Source: Dokdonia sp. PRO95
GTDB lineage: Bacteria; Bacteroidota; Bacteroidia; Flavobacteriales; Flavobacteriaceae
DNA: 64,000 bases
Assembly: GCF_000355805.1 (NCBI RefSeq)
Contig: NZ_CM001837.1
Coordinates: forward strand, 2,841,868-2,905,867
Direction: 5' to 3'
Shown: positions 17,233 through 24,852 of the stretch, piece by piece
Numbering within the stretch: position 1 is the first letter of the stretch
Layout of the letters: every line of letters starts with the position of its first letter
Translations under genes and position numbers: made by a program
The notes under the pieces: generated by a model
What the model was told of the DNA's origin: nothing
The model's database searches: none
What the model saw: the letters and a program-made list of their open reading frames with translations, nothing else

Positions 17233-18633
17233 ATGAATGAGACAGAGCCTACATATCATTGTGTTATAGACGTAGAAACTACGGGAAAAGGAATTAACGG
17301 CAATCGCATTACAGAAATTTGTGCGGTACGCCTTAAAGATGGTGAGGTAGTAGATAAATTTACTTCACTAGTAAACCCAGAACAATACATCCCGCCATTT
17401 ATTACCAATCTTACAGGGATAGATGATGCTATGGTGGCAGATGCACCACTGTTTAATGAAATCGCAGATCGCATTATTGAGATATCCTCTGGAGCCATAT
17501 TTGTAGCACATAATGTCACTTTTGATTTTAATGTATTACGTAGTGAGTTCAAGCGACTCGGTCATTCATTTACTCGAAAGAAACTGTGTACGGTGAGACT
17601 TTCGCGAAAGCTTATACCTAGCCTCTTCAGCTACTCGTTAGGCAATCTGTGCGCCTCTATAGGAGTTCCTCTTAACAATCGTCACAGAGCCGAAGGAGAT
17701 ACAGATGCTACCGTTATTCTTTTTAAAAAATTACTAGTAATGGATGAAGATGGAAAAGTAATGAGTTCCTTCCTCAATGTTCGGTCAAAAGAAGCAACGC
17801 TCCCACCACATTTACCATCGCGCATTATTCAAGAGTTACCAGAAACTGCTGGAATATACTTATTTAAAGATCGTGCGGGTAAAGTGATTTATGTGGGCAA
17901 GGCAATTAATATTAAAAAGAGAGTCCTCTCGCATTTTTACGACAAGAAAAACAAGGAATACTTATTAGGTCAAGAAACCTATCAAATAGATTATGAAGTT
18001 ACTGGTAATGAACTTTGTGCACTATTATTAGAATCTGAATATATCCAGCAATATTATCCAAAGTTTAATAGAGCGCAAAAAATACCTGCTAGTACCTACT
18101 CTATTATGTCCTATGAGAATAGAAAAGGTATCATACAGCTCGCGGTAGCCAAGACAAAATATCGTCATACTGCTACTCAAAAAGTGTACACAAGGGCAAA
18201 AGCGACAGAGCGACTCATGGAGCTGTGTGAGATGTTTGAGTTATGTCCTCGTTTTTGCGGACTTCAAGCAACTTTTGATGAATGCTCGCACTACAGTTTA
18301 AAAAATTGCAAAGGTATTTGTAGTGATAATGAATCTGTGTCTGATTATAATCTCCGAGTTCGAGCGGCATTAGAATCCTTTGATGCAGAAAATGAGAGTT
18401 ACATTATTAAAGAAGATGGTCGTACAGATGATGAAACAGCTTTTATATATATAGAGAAAGGTGTTTATAGAGGTTTTGGTTTTGTTCCTGAGACGGAGCA
18501 GGTGCGTCATTTTGATGAAGTAGCCTCACATTTATTACCTAAAAAAAGTACGTATCATACAGACATGATATTGAGAAGTTATTTACGTAGACATAAAAAC
18601 CCGCTTATTGTATCACTTGCTATTTCTGCTTAA
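17233..18633 (+). CDS. DnaQ-type 3'-5' exonuclease fused to a GIY-YIG (UvrC/Cho-like) nuclease
   Basis: This 466-residue protein combines two nuclease domains. Residues 8-175 form a DEDDh exonuclease as in DNA polymerase III epsilon: DVETTG is motif ExoI, HNVTFDFNVLRSEF is ExoII and HRAEGDTDATV carries the ExoIII His/Asp. Residues 198-285 form a GIY-YIG domain (LPETAGIYLFKDRAGKVIYV, then GKAINIKKRV) like that of UvrC and Cho, followed by a Cys-containing segment (FCGLQ...CSHYSLKNCKGIC). The fusion is known in several bacterial groups and probably takes part in DNA repair, though its role is poorly defined. A palindrome copy encodes LSRKL in the exonuclease part. The next small gene starts two bases after the stop. 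Confidence 0.88.
   Translation: MNETEPTYHCVIDVETTGKGINGNRITEICAVRLKDGEVVDKFTSLVNPEQYIPPFITNLTGIDDAMVADAPLFNEIADRIIEISSGAIFVAHNVTFDFNVLRSEFKRLGHSFTRKKLCTVRLSRKLIPSLFSYSLGNLCASIGVPLNNRHRAEGDTDATVILFKKLLVMDEDGKVMSSFLNVRSKEATLPPHLPSRIIQELPETAGIYLFKDRAGKVIYVGKAINIKKRVLSHFYDKKNKEYLLGQETYQIDYEVTGNELCALLLESEYIQQYYPKFNRAQKIPASTYSIMSYENRKGIIQLAVAKTKYRHTATQKVYTRAKATERLMELCEMFELCPRFCGLQATFDECSHYSLKNCKGICSDNESVSDYNLRVRAALESFDAENESYIIKEDGRTDDETAFIYIEKGVYRGFGFVPETEQVRHFDEVASHLLPKKSTYHTDMILRSYLRRHKNPLIVSLAISA
17597..17612. repeat. Dispersed palindrome, copy 7 (GACTTTCGCGAAAGCT)
   Basis: The exact 10-base core lies at 17600-17609 within the exonuclease domain of the DnaQ/GIY-YIG gene, read as LSRKL. The outer positions deviate from the consensus. 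Confidence 0.9.
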
Positions 18634-18635
18634 TT

Positions 18636-18920
18636 ATGGACACAGCCTTAGATTTTAAAACCTATTACCTTGAAATACCTGAACTATTAGTAAGTCATTA
18701 TCCTGATCTTAATTTTCAAAACCATTGCTATCTACGCATTGCGCTAGATAATGTCATAGGTACAAAGTGGGATACTCAGATTGCTAAGCCAGCATATAAG
18801 CATCTTACTATAGATCAAAGAAAACTGGTCATATCTTATCTCTCATCTTATGTGAAAGATAAAAACCTACTTTTATCACATAATATGATTTCTCTAGCAT
18901 ACCGCGGGAAATTAGCATAG
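18636..18920 (+). CDS. Conserved small protein of unknown function
   Basis: This 94-residue protein is not one I can assign. It begins two bases after the stop of the DnaQ/GIY-YIG gene (TAATTATG), so the two are almost certainly cotranscribed and possibly translationally coupled. It is predicted soluble with no signal peptide or membrane segment, and it contains His, Cys and Tyr residues (NHCYLRIALDNVIGTKWD) followed by two probable helices. The tight linkage suggests a role with the nuclease, but this is inference only. It ends 125 bases before rlmF, which has its own candidate promoter. Confidence 0.65.
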   Translation: MDTALDFKTYYLEIPELLVSHYPDLNFQNHCYLRIALDNVIGTKWDTQIAKPAYKHLTIDQRKLVISYLSSYVKDKNLLLSHNMISLAYRGKLA

Positions 18921-18984
18921 ATATTTATCTCTTAAAGATTTAAATAAAAAGAGTACCTTTTCTTATTAAGGAAAGTATAATTGG

Positions 18985-18992
18985 TAATTTTG
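18985..18992 (+). promoter_or_regulatory. Candidate -7 element (TAATTTTG) upstream of rlmF
   Basis: A perfect TAnnTTTG match 54 bases before the first ATG of rlmF. No clear TTG at -33. Confidence 0.35.
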
Positions 18993-19045
18993 CACCATTA
19001 ATCACAGTATATGATATCGAGATATATAGTGGTTTATAAAAGGCC

Positions 19046-19930
19046 ATGATAACATATAATCACGGTACTACTAATTATCTTTCTATGCACCCAAATAACA
19101 AAAATATAGGTCCTTATCTCTTTAAACAGCTTAGAAAAGCAAATAAAGAGCTTGCTCCTTATGTTCTAGAAACAGACCGTGGTATTCAAACAATAGATTT
19201 TACAAATCCTAAAGCAGTATTAGAACTTAATCGTGCTATTTTATTAAATGACTATTCATTAAACTGGTATGAGATTCCTGAAGGATATTTATGTCCAGCA
19301 GTCCCAGGACGTGTAGATTATCTCCATTATCTCAATGATTTTTTAGGCAAGGAAGACGCACATGGACTTGATATAGGTACTGGTGCAAATTTTGTGTATC
19401 CACTTCTAGCAGGATCTGTTTTTAAATGGAAAATGAAAGGAGTTGATATTGATGCAAAAGCAATTAGAAATGCAAATGCTATTCTTGAAAAAAACACACA
19501 CCTCAAAGGTTTTTTAACAGCTACCTATCAACAGGATCGTGCTAATATCTTTAAAGGAGCAATTTTACCTGACGAGCATTACGATTTTACAATGTGTAAT
19601 CCTCCTTTTTACAGCTCTGAAAAAGACGCTTTTAAAGCGACCAAGGAAAAATCAAAAGGGCTTAAACTCAAAGAAGTTGAGCGTAACTTTGCGGGACAAT
19701 CTAATGAGCTATGGTGTAATGGTGGAGAAGCACTATTTATTAAGCGCATGGTCAAGGAAAGTGTAAATTTTAAATCCCAAGTAGGTTGGTTTACAACTTT
19801 AGTTTCAAAGAGTGAGCACCTTCCTAAGATTAAAAAGCAACTTGAGAAGCTTAAAGCAGAGCATAGAACTGTTGATATGTCTCAGGGTAATAAGAAGTCA
19901 AGATTTCTAGCTTGGAGATTTAAAGAATAA
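19046..19930 (+). CDS. rlmF: 23S rRNA (adenine(1618)-N6)-methyltransferase RlmF
   Basis: This SAM-dependent enzyme of about 294 residues methylates N6 of A1618 in 23S rRNA. Family blocks are visible: HPNNKNIGPYLFKQLRKAN near the N-terminus, NWYEIPEGYLCPAVPGRVDY, the SAM loop LDIGTGANFVYP, and the catalytic N6-adenine motif NPPF (CNPPFYSSEKDAF). The first ATG (19046) adds 13 residues before HPNNKN. The ATG at 19085 (MHPNNKN) would also fit, since E. coli RlmF has only a short extension there. A promoter-like element lies upstream. The next gene, another rRNA modification enzyme, follows after 60 bases on the same strand. Confidence 0.9.
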   Translation: MITYNHGTTNYLSMHPNNKNIGPYLFKQLRKANKELAPYVLETDRGIQTIDFTNPKAVLELNRAILLNDYSLNWYEIPEGYLCPAVPGRVDYLHYLNDFLGKEDAHGLDIGTGANFVYPLLAGSVFKWKMKGVDIDAKAIRNANAILEKNTHLKGFLTATYQQDRANIFKGAILPDEHYDFTMCNPPFYSSEKDAFKATKEKSKGLKLKEVERNFAGQSNELWCNGGEALFIKRMVKESVNFKSQVGWFTTLVSKSEHLPKIKKQLEKLKAEHRTVDMSQGNKKSRFLAWRFKE

Positions 19931-19990
19931 TATTAAACAATACACTTCTTAACAATCAACTCAATTTCTTTTCTCTTCCTTTAATTAGAT

Positions 19991-20566
19991 ATGAGCCATA
20001 CTCACTTCAAATTATTTAAACCCTATGGTTTTATTAGTCAGTTGCTTAGTAATGATGAGCGCCAGGCTAGGAAAAAGAGATTTTTGAGTGAGCTTTATGA
20101 CTTTCCTAAGGGCACAATGGCTATAGGTCGTCTTGATGAAAAATCTGAGGGATTATTACTCATGACAACAGATGGTAAACTCTCAGATACCATTAATCGA
20201 TCAGGTATTGAAAAGGAATATTATGTTCAAGTAGATGGCGATATTACAGACCAAGCGATTGAAGAAATGGCTGCTGGAGTAGAAATAGGTTTTGATGGCA
20301 AGAAATACCTTACTAAACCATCAAAAGTAAGGAGACTTGCAGGAACTCCTAACCTTCCGGAACGTTCAAAAAAGATAAGGGATGCTCGTCATGGTCCGGC
20401 TCCATGGATATCTGTCACTATTACAGAGGGAAAATTTAGACAAGTACGTAAGATGACGAGTGCTGTAGGATTTCCTACACTCAGACTTGTTAGAATAAGA
20501 ATAGGCTCACAAACCCTAATGGGTCTGGAGCCTAAACAAGTTATTGAGGTAAAAGAATTACTTTAA
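19991..20566 (+). CDS. Pseudouridine synthase, RsuA/RluE family without an S4 domain
   Basis: This 191-residue enzyme isomerises a uridine in ribosomal RNA to pseudouridine. The catalytic motif is MAIGRLDEKSEGLLLMTTDG with Asp49 as nucleophile. KEYYVQVDG and the C-terminal EGKFRQVRKMTSAVGFPTLRLVRIRIG are also family signatures. There is no N-terminal S4 domain and the length matches RluE (23S rRNA U2457), but specificity within the RsuA family cannot be fixed by eye. It lies after rlmF and overlaps the convergent cold-shock gene by four bases (20563-20566). Confidence 0.88.
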   Translation: MSHTHFKLFKPYGFISQLLSNDERQARKKRFLSELYDFPKGTMAIGRLDEKSEGLLLMTTDGKLSDTINRSGIEKEYYVQVDGDITDQAIEEMAAGVEIGFDGKKYLTKPSKVRRLAGTPNLPERSKKIRDARHGPAPWISVTITEGKFRQVRKMTSAVGFPTLRLVRIRIGSQTLMGLEPKQVIEVKELL

Positions 20567-21009
20567 GAAACTTTACTCACGCGTACTGCGTTCATTCCCT
20601 TCTGTCCTCTTTCTATTTCATAAGACACTTTATTGCCTTCTTTAAGTTCACCATCACGTACTTCAGAAATGTGTACAAAGTACTTCTCTGGAGTATCGGC
20701 ATCTTTGATAAATCCAAAACCTTTTGAAGAGTCAAAGAATTCTACAAAACCAGTTCTAATAGGATCTGGCTCATCGCCTTCTTCCTTTTTAGGAATACCT
20801 AAAACAATATCCTCTACATCTACTTCTTCTTTAAGCGATGGATCTGGTGGCGTATCCACTAGTTGCCCTAAGTGGTTTACGTATACAAATTCGTTTAATT
20901 TTTCTCCGCTCTCTTTACGCGCAGCTTTTTTCTTGCGTTTGTCTTCAGCTTTTTTTAGCCTTTTCTTTTCTCGTTCTTTTTTACCAAAGGTTTCTTGTGG
21001 TCTAGCCAT
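20563..21009 (-). CDS. Cold-shock-domain protein with a basic N-terminal extension
   Basis: This 148-residue protein has a C-terminal cold-shock (S1-like OB) domain at about residues 85-148. It contains RNP1 (KGFGFI) and an RNP2-like YFVHIS, the aromatic surfaces that bind single-stranded RNA or DNA. The first 40 residues are an extremely basic, probably helical segment (GKKEREKKRLKKAEDKRKKK), followed by an acidic linker. Ordinary Csp proteins have about 70 residues, so the extension is the unusual part; it resembles an RNA- or ribosome-contacting tail. The gene converges on the pseudouridine synthase gene with a 4-base overlap. The start is the ATG at 21009. Confidence 0.85.
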   Translation of the reverse strand: MARPQETFGKKEREKKRLKKAEDKRKKKAARKESGEKLNEFVYVNHLGQLVDTPPDPSLKEEVDVEDIVLGIPKKEEGDEPDPIRTGFVEFFDSSKGFGFIKDADTPEKYFVHISEVRDGELKEGNKVSYEIERGQKGMNAVRVSKVS

Positions 21010-21318
21010 TAACTCTTTTATCGTATTAAATGAAGTCGCTACAAGAATATCTCGTAACGCTCACGTTTACGCAGTTTAAAATACCATTAAGTCTGTAAAA
21101 GAATTTTGAACTGTGCAATCTACCTTTTGATAAGGTATGCGTGAATATTTGTAAAGATACAAAAAATAAAGTGATTTTTTTGCTTTCGCGAAAGCGTAAT
21201 AACTTATCCACCCCACTACTTCTTGCTTTTAACACCTTTTGTTATCCTTTTCTTATCAATGGGTTAAAGGTCATTTTATTACTTGATTCTGTTCTTAACT
21301 TTATAAAAAACAATAGAT
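21010..21318. other. Gene-free divergent region
   Basis: 309 bases between the cold-shock gene (minus) and the small hydrophilic protein gene (plus). It carries one palindrome copy (21181-21196). I see no reliable promoter and no credible gene; short frames here on both strands have no family features. Confidence 0.55.
21181..21196. repeat. Dispersed palindrome, copy 8 (TGCTTTCGCGAAAGCG)
   Basis: An intergenic copy in a divergent promoter region. Only the first base departs from the consensus, and the right side extends with TAAT. Confidence 0.95.
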
Positions 21319-21642
21319 ATGAAAACACAAGCAAATACAAATAACAGGCTTAAGGAAAATCAAAAAGACACATCATACAACTCTGATATTACGAGTGAAG
21401 ACCTTAAAGTATTAGGACAAGACATCGAAAATAATATCCGTCTGGACGGTGGTGATGATGTGGCGTTAACTAATAGAGTAGAAAAAGTTGACTTTTCTGG
21501 GAAAGACCTTGACGTTCCTGGACGCACCGCGGCTAGCAAGAAAACTACAAACCGTATAAAAGATGAAGAAAATATGTTATATAGTCAAGGAGGAGAGTCT
21601 AATGAAAACCTTGAAGAACAAAGTAATCAATACATTAAGTAA
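21319..21642 (+). CDS. Small hydrophilic, probably disordered protein of unknown function
   Basis: This 107-residue protein is not one I recognise. It has no signal peptide, membrane segment or cysteine. It is rich in Asn, Asp, Lys, Glu and Ser and looks largely unstructured, with one somewhat ordered middle part (DLKVLGQDIENNIRLDGGDD). The gene is a single transcription unit with a strong terminator 18 bases past the stop, which supports it being real. The composition recalls small stress-induced hydrophilic proteins, but no motif supports that. Confidence 0.65.
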   Translation: MKTQANTNNRLKENQKDTSYNSDITSEDLKVLGQDIENNIRLDGGDDVALTNRVEKVDFSGKDLDVPGRTAASKKTTNRIKDEENMLYSQGGESNENLEEQSNQYIK

Positions 21643-21660
21643 CGATTTGCACTTAACGAT

Positions 21661-21686
21661 AAAAAGCGACCAAATGGTCGCTTTTT
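21661..21686 (+). terminator. Rho-independent terminator after the small hydrophilic protein gene
   Basis: A perfect 11-base-pair stem AAAAAGCGACC (21661-21671), loop AAAT, then GGTCGCTTTTT (21676-21686). Confidence 0.9.
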
Positions 21687-21729
21687 ATTTATCTGGAAGT
21701 TAACTTTACCAATAGCATATATTTATTAA

Positions 21730-22080
21730 ATGACAATAGCACATACAATACTTATCGGTTTAATAGGCTTTTCATTCCTTTATTATGGTGTGAGTTGTTT
21801 GTCATCTAATTTCATGACTGCCGAATTTGAGCGTTTTGGGCTATCAACCCTTCAAAGAAAAATTACTGGCGTAGCACAAATTATAGGTGGCTTAGGTGTT
21901 TTATTAGGATTTTTCTATAAGCCGCTTCAAGTTGCGGCTCTTATAGGAATCTCATTACTTATGTTATTAGGTTGGGGTGTACGGCTTAAAATAAAAGATA
22001 CGTTTATAGCCGCTTTACCATCTTTTATATTTTTTGTGCTTAATGCTTACCTAGCATACTATCTAACATTTATTAGATAA
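21730..22080 (+). CDS. DoxX-like small membrane protein (plus-strand paralogue)
   Basis: This 116-residue protein has four hydrophobic segments and the DoxX-like pattern FERFGLSTLQRKITGVAQII, then GGLGVLLGF and a closing ALPSFIFFVLNAYLAYYL. DoxX-family proteins are small four-helix membrane proteins of mostly unknown role, some of them linked to redox or respiration. Its last eight bases overlap the convergent end of a second DoxX-like gene. The two proteins share the order of conserved features, so they look like diverged paralogues facing each other. Confidence 0.75.
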   Translation: MTIAHTILIGLIGFSFLYYGVSCLSSNFMTAEFERFGLSTLQRKITGVAQIIGGLGVLLGFFYKPLQVAALIGISLLMLLGWGVRLKIKDTFIAALPSFIFFVLNAYLAYYLTFIR

Positions 22081-22435
22081 GAATAATAAATACCGAAAGT
22101 GCTAAAAATAGAAATGCAGGGAAAGATTTCTTCAACGCATCGCCCACTTTTAAATGCATTGCAATCGCGCCTACCATCATTACAGCAATACCCAATGCAC
22201 TATAAAATTCCAAACTAGGTACCACAATAGATACAAGTAGTCCTACTGCAAGTAAACACTTAATTGTTCCTACGGCTTTCATTGTAGTTTCTGATAAACC
22301 ATAATGAGCAAACTCTTCTTTTAATGAGTTTGCATCTCCCCCTCTCCAAGGTGAAGATTGTCCTTTACGTAATAGCCATACATTAAGAATGCTTAAGCCA
22401 ACGATACATTTTAAAACAATCGATAAATACTCCAT
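22073..22435 (-). CDS. DoxX-like small membrane protein (minus-strand paralogue)
   Basis: This 120-residue protein has four predicted membrane helices. EEFAHYGLSETTMKAVGTIKCLL and SFPAFLFLALSVFIILI correspond to FERFGLSTLQRK and ALPSFIFFVLNAYL of the convergent neighbour, with the same helix spacing. The extra hydrophilic loop after helix 1 (RKGQSSPWRGGDAN) is not shared. No catalytic motif is visible and the function is unknown. The ATG at 22435 follows an AT-rich region. The 3' ends of the two genes overlap by eight bases (22073-22080), so transcription of one could affect the other. Confidence 0.72.
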   Translation of the reverse strand: MEYLSIVLKCIVGLSILNVWLLRKGQSSPWRGGDANSLKEEFAHYGLSETTMKAVGTIKCLLAVGLLVSIVVPSLEFYSALGIAVMMVGAIAMHLKVGDALKKSFPAFLFLALSVFIILI

Positions 22436-22568
22436 TTTCTTTTTTTATTTAAAATTAAGATTTTAAGGCAGGTAATGCATACGTTTCATTTAAAATATTA
22501 ATTTATCTCTTATAATTTACCATTAGATTAAGATTTAAGACCTTTACTTAACAAAATTTAAGTAAAAC

Positions 22569-22946
22569 ATGAGCCAAACTAAATCGGTACCTCTCAATGT
22601 ATTAGAAACGCCATTAATAGCTTGTTGTTATGACCCTATGACAGGATTTTTTAGAGATGGATATTGCAGGACTGCTGCTGTAGATCAAGGAACCCACGTA
22701 GTCTGCGCTATTATGACTAAGGATTTCCTTGCATACACAAAATCTAAAGGGAATGACCTCTCCACCCCTATTCCACAATGGAATTTTCCAGGACTCAAAC
22801 CTGGTGACGGATGGTGTTTGTGTATTTTAAGATGGCTAGAAGCAGAAAAAGCTGGGGTCGCACCAATTATAAAATTGGCAGCCACAGATCAAAAAGCATT
22901 AGAATATACTACTATTGATATGCTTAAAAAATATGCCTACGATTAA
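22569..22946 (+). CDS. DUF2237 family protein
   Basis: This 125-residue soluble protein matches the DUF2237 family. It has an N-terminal NVLETPLIACCYDPMTGFFR, then DGYCRTAAVDQGTHVVCAIM, and the central GDGWCLCILRWLEAEKAGVAP. Conserved cysteines (CC, YC, VC, WCLC) stand out, and metal or redox chemistry has been suggested for such arrangements, but the family function is unknown to me. It is a single gene between the DoxX pair and the convergent ABC transporter. Only a short 6-base-pair hairpin without a T run follows it. Confidence 0.85.
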   Translation: MSQTKSVPLNVLETPLIACCYDPMTGFFRDGYCRTAAVDQGTHVVCAIMTKDFLAYTKSKGNDLSTPIPQWNFPGLKPGDGWCLCILRWLEAEKAGVAPIIKLAATDQKALEYTTIDMLKKYAYD

Positions 22947-23016
22947 GAACAAATAGTTCTTGCATATTACTTATACTGTAAGTGAATTGTTTATCTAATA
23001 GCTATTTGAAAAATCA

Positions 23017-24768
23017 CTAAATCTTCGCTTGATAGGTGTATAGGTCAAAATACCTTCCTTCTCCCTCAATAAGTTCATCATGGGTACCTTGCTCCGCAAT
23101 ACGACCATCTTCTATGACTAGGATTTGATCTGCTTTCTTAATAGTACTAAGTCTGTGGGCAATAACGATAGTTGTCCTATCTTTTACAAGCTGTGATAAT
23201 GACTTTTGAATAAGCGCTTCGCTTTCCGTGTCTAGATTTGAGGTTGCTTCATCTAGTATAATGACTTTAGGAGCGGCAAGTATTGCTCTAGCAATGGCAA
23301 TGCGCTGTCGTTGCCCTCCAGATAGCTTTACACCTCGCTCACCTATAAGTGTATCAAGTCCATCTTCAAAACGATCTGTAAATTCATTTACATAACCCGC
23401 CTCTACCGCTTCTTGTAGTCGCTCCTCTGAGGCATTAGGTCTAGGGAACATTATATTATCCCGTATGGTTCCCTCAAAAAGAAATTCATCTTGCAATACA
23501 ACCCCTAAGTGCTTTCTAAAGCTAGGTAGTTTTACTCGTGATAAGTCTTGCCCGCCTACAGATACCACTCCTTGTTGAGGATTTAAAAATGTTGCAGATA
23601 ATCCAGCAATAGTAGATTTTCCAGAACCAGAACTACCTACAAGTGCTACGGTTGTTCCGGCTTTTGCTTCAAAGGAAATATTATGTATCACTTCTTTACC
23701 TTGTTCATAAGAGAAGGATACATTTTCAAATTTTATATTTCCTTTAAAATTTTCTAGTTCTATATCCCGATTCCCTATTTCATCCTCAGGAGTCATATTC
23801 ATTAACTCCTCTGTACGATCTAATCCTGCTAGCGCCTCTGTAAGTTGGCTCCCTATATTACTCATTTGTACGATAGGTGCAATCATAAAACCTAGCAAGA
23901 GTGTAAAAAACAGAAACTCTCCCGTAGTCATCTCCCCTTGTATCATAAAATAGCCACCTATACCCATAATTCCCACAGATGCTAAACCAAGTAAAAAAGT
24001 AGAACTACTTGACATCACCGCTGTGGCAGTAAGACTTTTCTTGACGTTTTGGAATAATCTATCTACACCTTCTTCAAAGGATTTATTTTCTTGTTCTTCT
24101 GCTCCAAATCCCTTGATTACTCGCACACCAGATAGCGTCTCGGTAAGTCTTCCTTTTACTTCGGCATTAATTTTACCTCTATTTCTAAAAATAGGACGGA
24201 TATATTTGAAAGCACGTAAGGCAACATAACCAAAAACGGCTACTGGCAAAAACACAAACAGAGTCATTAAGGCGTTAATTTGTATCAATAGCACTAGTGA
24301 TATAACTGCTGTTATAGTTCCTCCCACTAGTTGTACTAATCCTGTCCCTATAAGATTGCGCACTCCTTCTACATCACTCATGATGCGTGACACAAGCGCT
24401 CCTGATTTTGTGTTATCAAAAAAGCTAATAGGTAGTGACAGTACTTTTTTCTGTACTTGAGCTCTAAGTTCTGAGATGAGATATTGTGCTTGTACACTTA
24501 ATATGCGTGTCAATAAAAATGATGTGATGGCTTGTATAAGAAGCGCAAATCCTACCATCCATAGCAAATCATACAAGGCAGCCATGTCTTTATTCGGGAT
24601 AATGTCATCTAGTAAAGCTTTTGATTTCCATGGCAATACAAGGCTAGCGAGACGACCTATTACGATAAGAATGAGTCCAATAAATACTAGCTTTCGTCGT
24701 GGCCAGATAATGGTTTTAAATGCAGATGTTATAGTTACTTTACTCTTTTTACTTTGTTCTTTTGACAT
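23017..24768 (-). CDS. ABC transporter, fused permease and ATPase (MsbA-like exporter)
   Basis: This 583-residue half-transporter probably works as a homodimer in the inner membrane and exports a lipid or hydrophobic compound. An N-terminal six-helix ABC exporter domain (residues about 15-310, with QKKVLSLPISFFDNTKSGAL typical of type IV exporters) is followed by the nucleotide-binding domain from about residue 340. That domain has Walker A GSSGSGKST, Q-loop VLQDEFLFEGTIRDN, signature LSGGQRQRIAIARAI, Walker B VIILDEATSNLD and the H-loop IAHRLST. All catalytic residues are present. Substrate specificity cannot be deduced, and there are no lipid A genes nearby. A -7 element and a palindrome lie just upstream of the ATG at 24768. 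Confidence 0.93.
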   Translation of the reverse strand: MSKEQSKKSKVTITSAFKTIIWPRRKLVFIGLILIVIGRLASLVLPWKSKALLDDIIPNKDMAALYDLLWMVGFALLIQAITSFLLTRILSVQAQYLISELRAQVQKKVLSLPISFFDNTKSGALVSRIMSDVEGVRNLIGTGLVQLVGGTITAVISLVLLIQINALMTLFVFLPVAVFGYVALRAFKYIRPIFRNRGKINAEVKGRLTETLSGVRVIKGFGAEEQENKSFEEGVDRLFQNVKKSLTATAVMSSSSTFLLGLASVGIMGIGGYFMIQGEMTTGEFLFFTLLLGFMIAPIVQMSNIGSQLTEALAGLDRTEELMNMTPEDEIGNRDIELENFKGNIKFENVSFSYEQGKEVIHNISFEAKAGTTVALVGSSGSGKSTIAGLSATFLNPQQGVVSVGGQDLSRVKLPSFRKHLGVVLQDEFLFEGTIRDNIMFPRPNASEERLQEAVEAGYVNEFTDRFEDGLDTLIGERGVKLSGGQRQRIAIARAILAAPKVIILDEATSNLDTESEALIQKSLSQLVKDRTTIVIAHRLSTIKKADQILVIEDGRIAEQGTHDELIEGEGRYFDLYTYQAKI

Positions 24769-24772
24769 AGTA

Positions 24773-24780
24773 CAAAACTA
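24773..24780 (-). promoter_or_regulatory. -7 element (TAGTTTTG) of the ABC transporter gene
   Basis: The minus strand reads TAGTTTTG, a perfect TAnnTTTG match just before the ATG at 24768. The perfect palindrome at 24791-24806 occupies the place where the -33 element should lie. Confidence 0.45.
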
Positions 24781-24790
24781 GTTATAATTG

Positions 24791-24806
24791 CGCTTTCGCG
24801 AAAGCG
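24791..24806. repeat. Dispersed palindrome, copy 9 (perfect), in the ABC transporter promoter
   Basis: A perfect 16-mer followed by TAAC, beginning 10 bases upstream of a -7 element. Here the site overlaps the -33 region, so a protein bound to it would touch RNA polymerase. Confidence 0.95.
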
Positions 24807-24852
24807 TAACTAACCACCGTCATTATATTTGAAAGCTGTAACTATGGGGTAA

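Noticed and set aside
20633-21079. A 148-codon plus-strand frame opposite the cold-shock gene
   Set aside because: It is a Ser/Pro/Phe-rich mirror of the real cold-shock protein gene, which has clear RNP motifs on the other strand.
22945-22961. Hairpin AAGAAC-AAATA-GTTCTT as a terminator of the DUF2237 gene
   Set aside because: The stem has only six base pairs and no T run follows.
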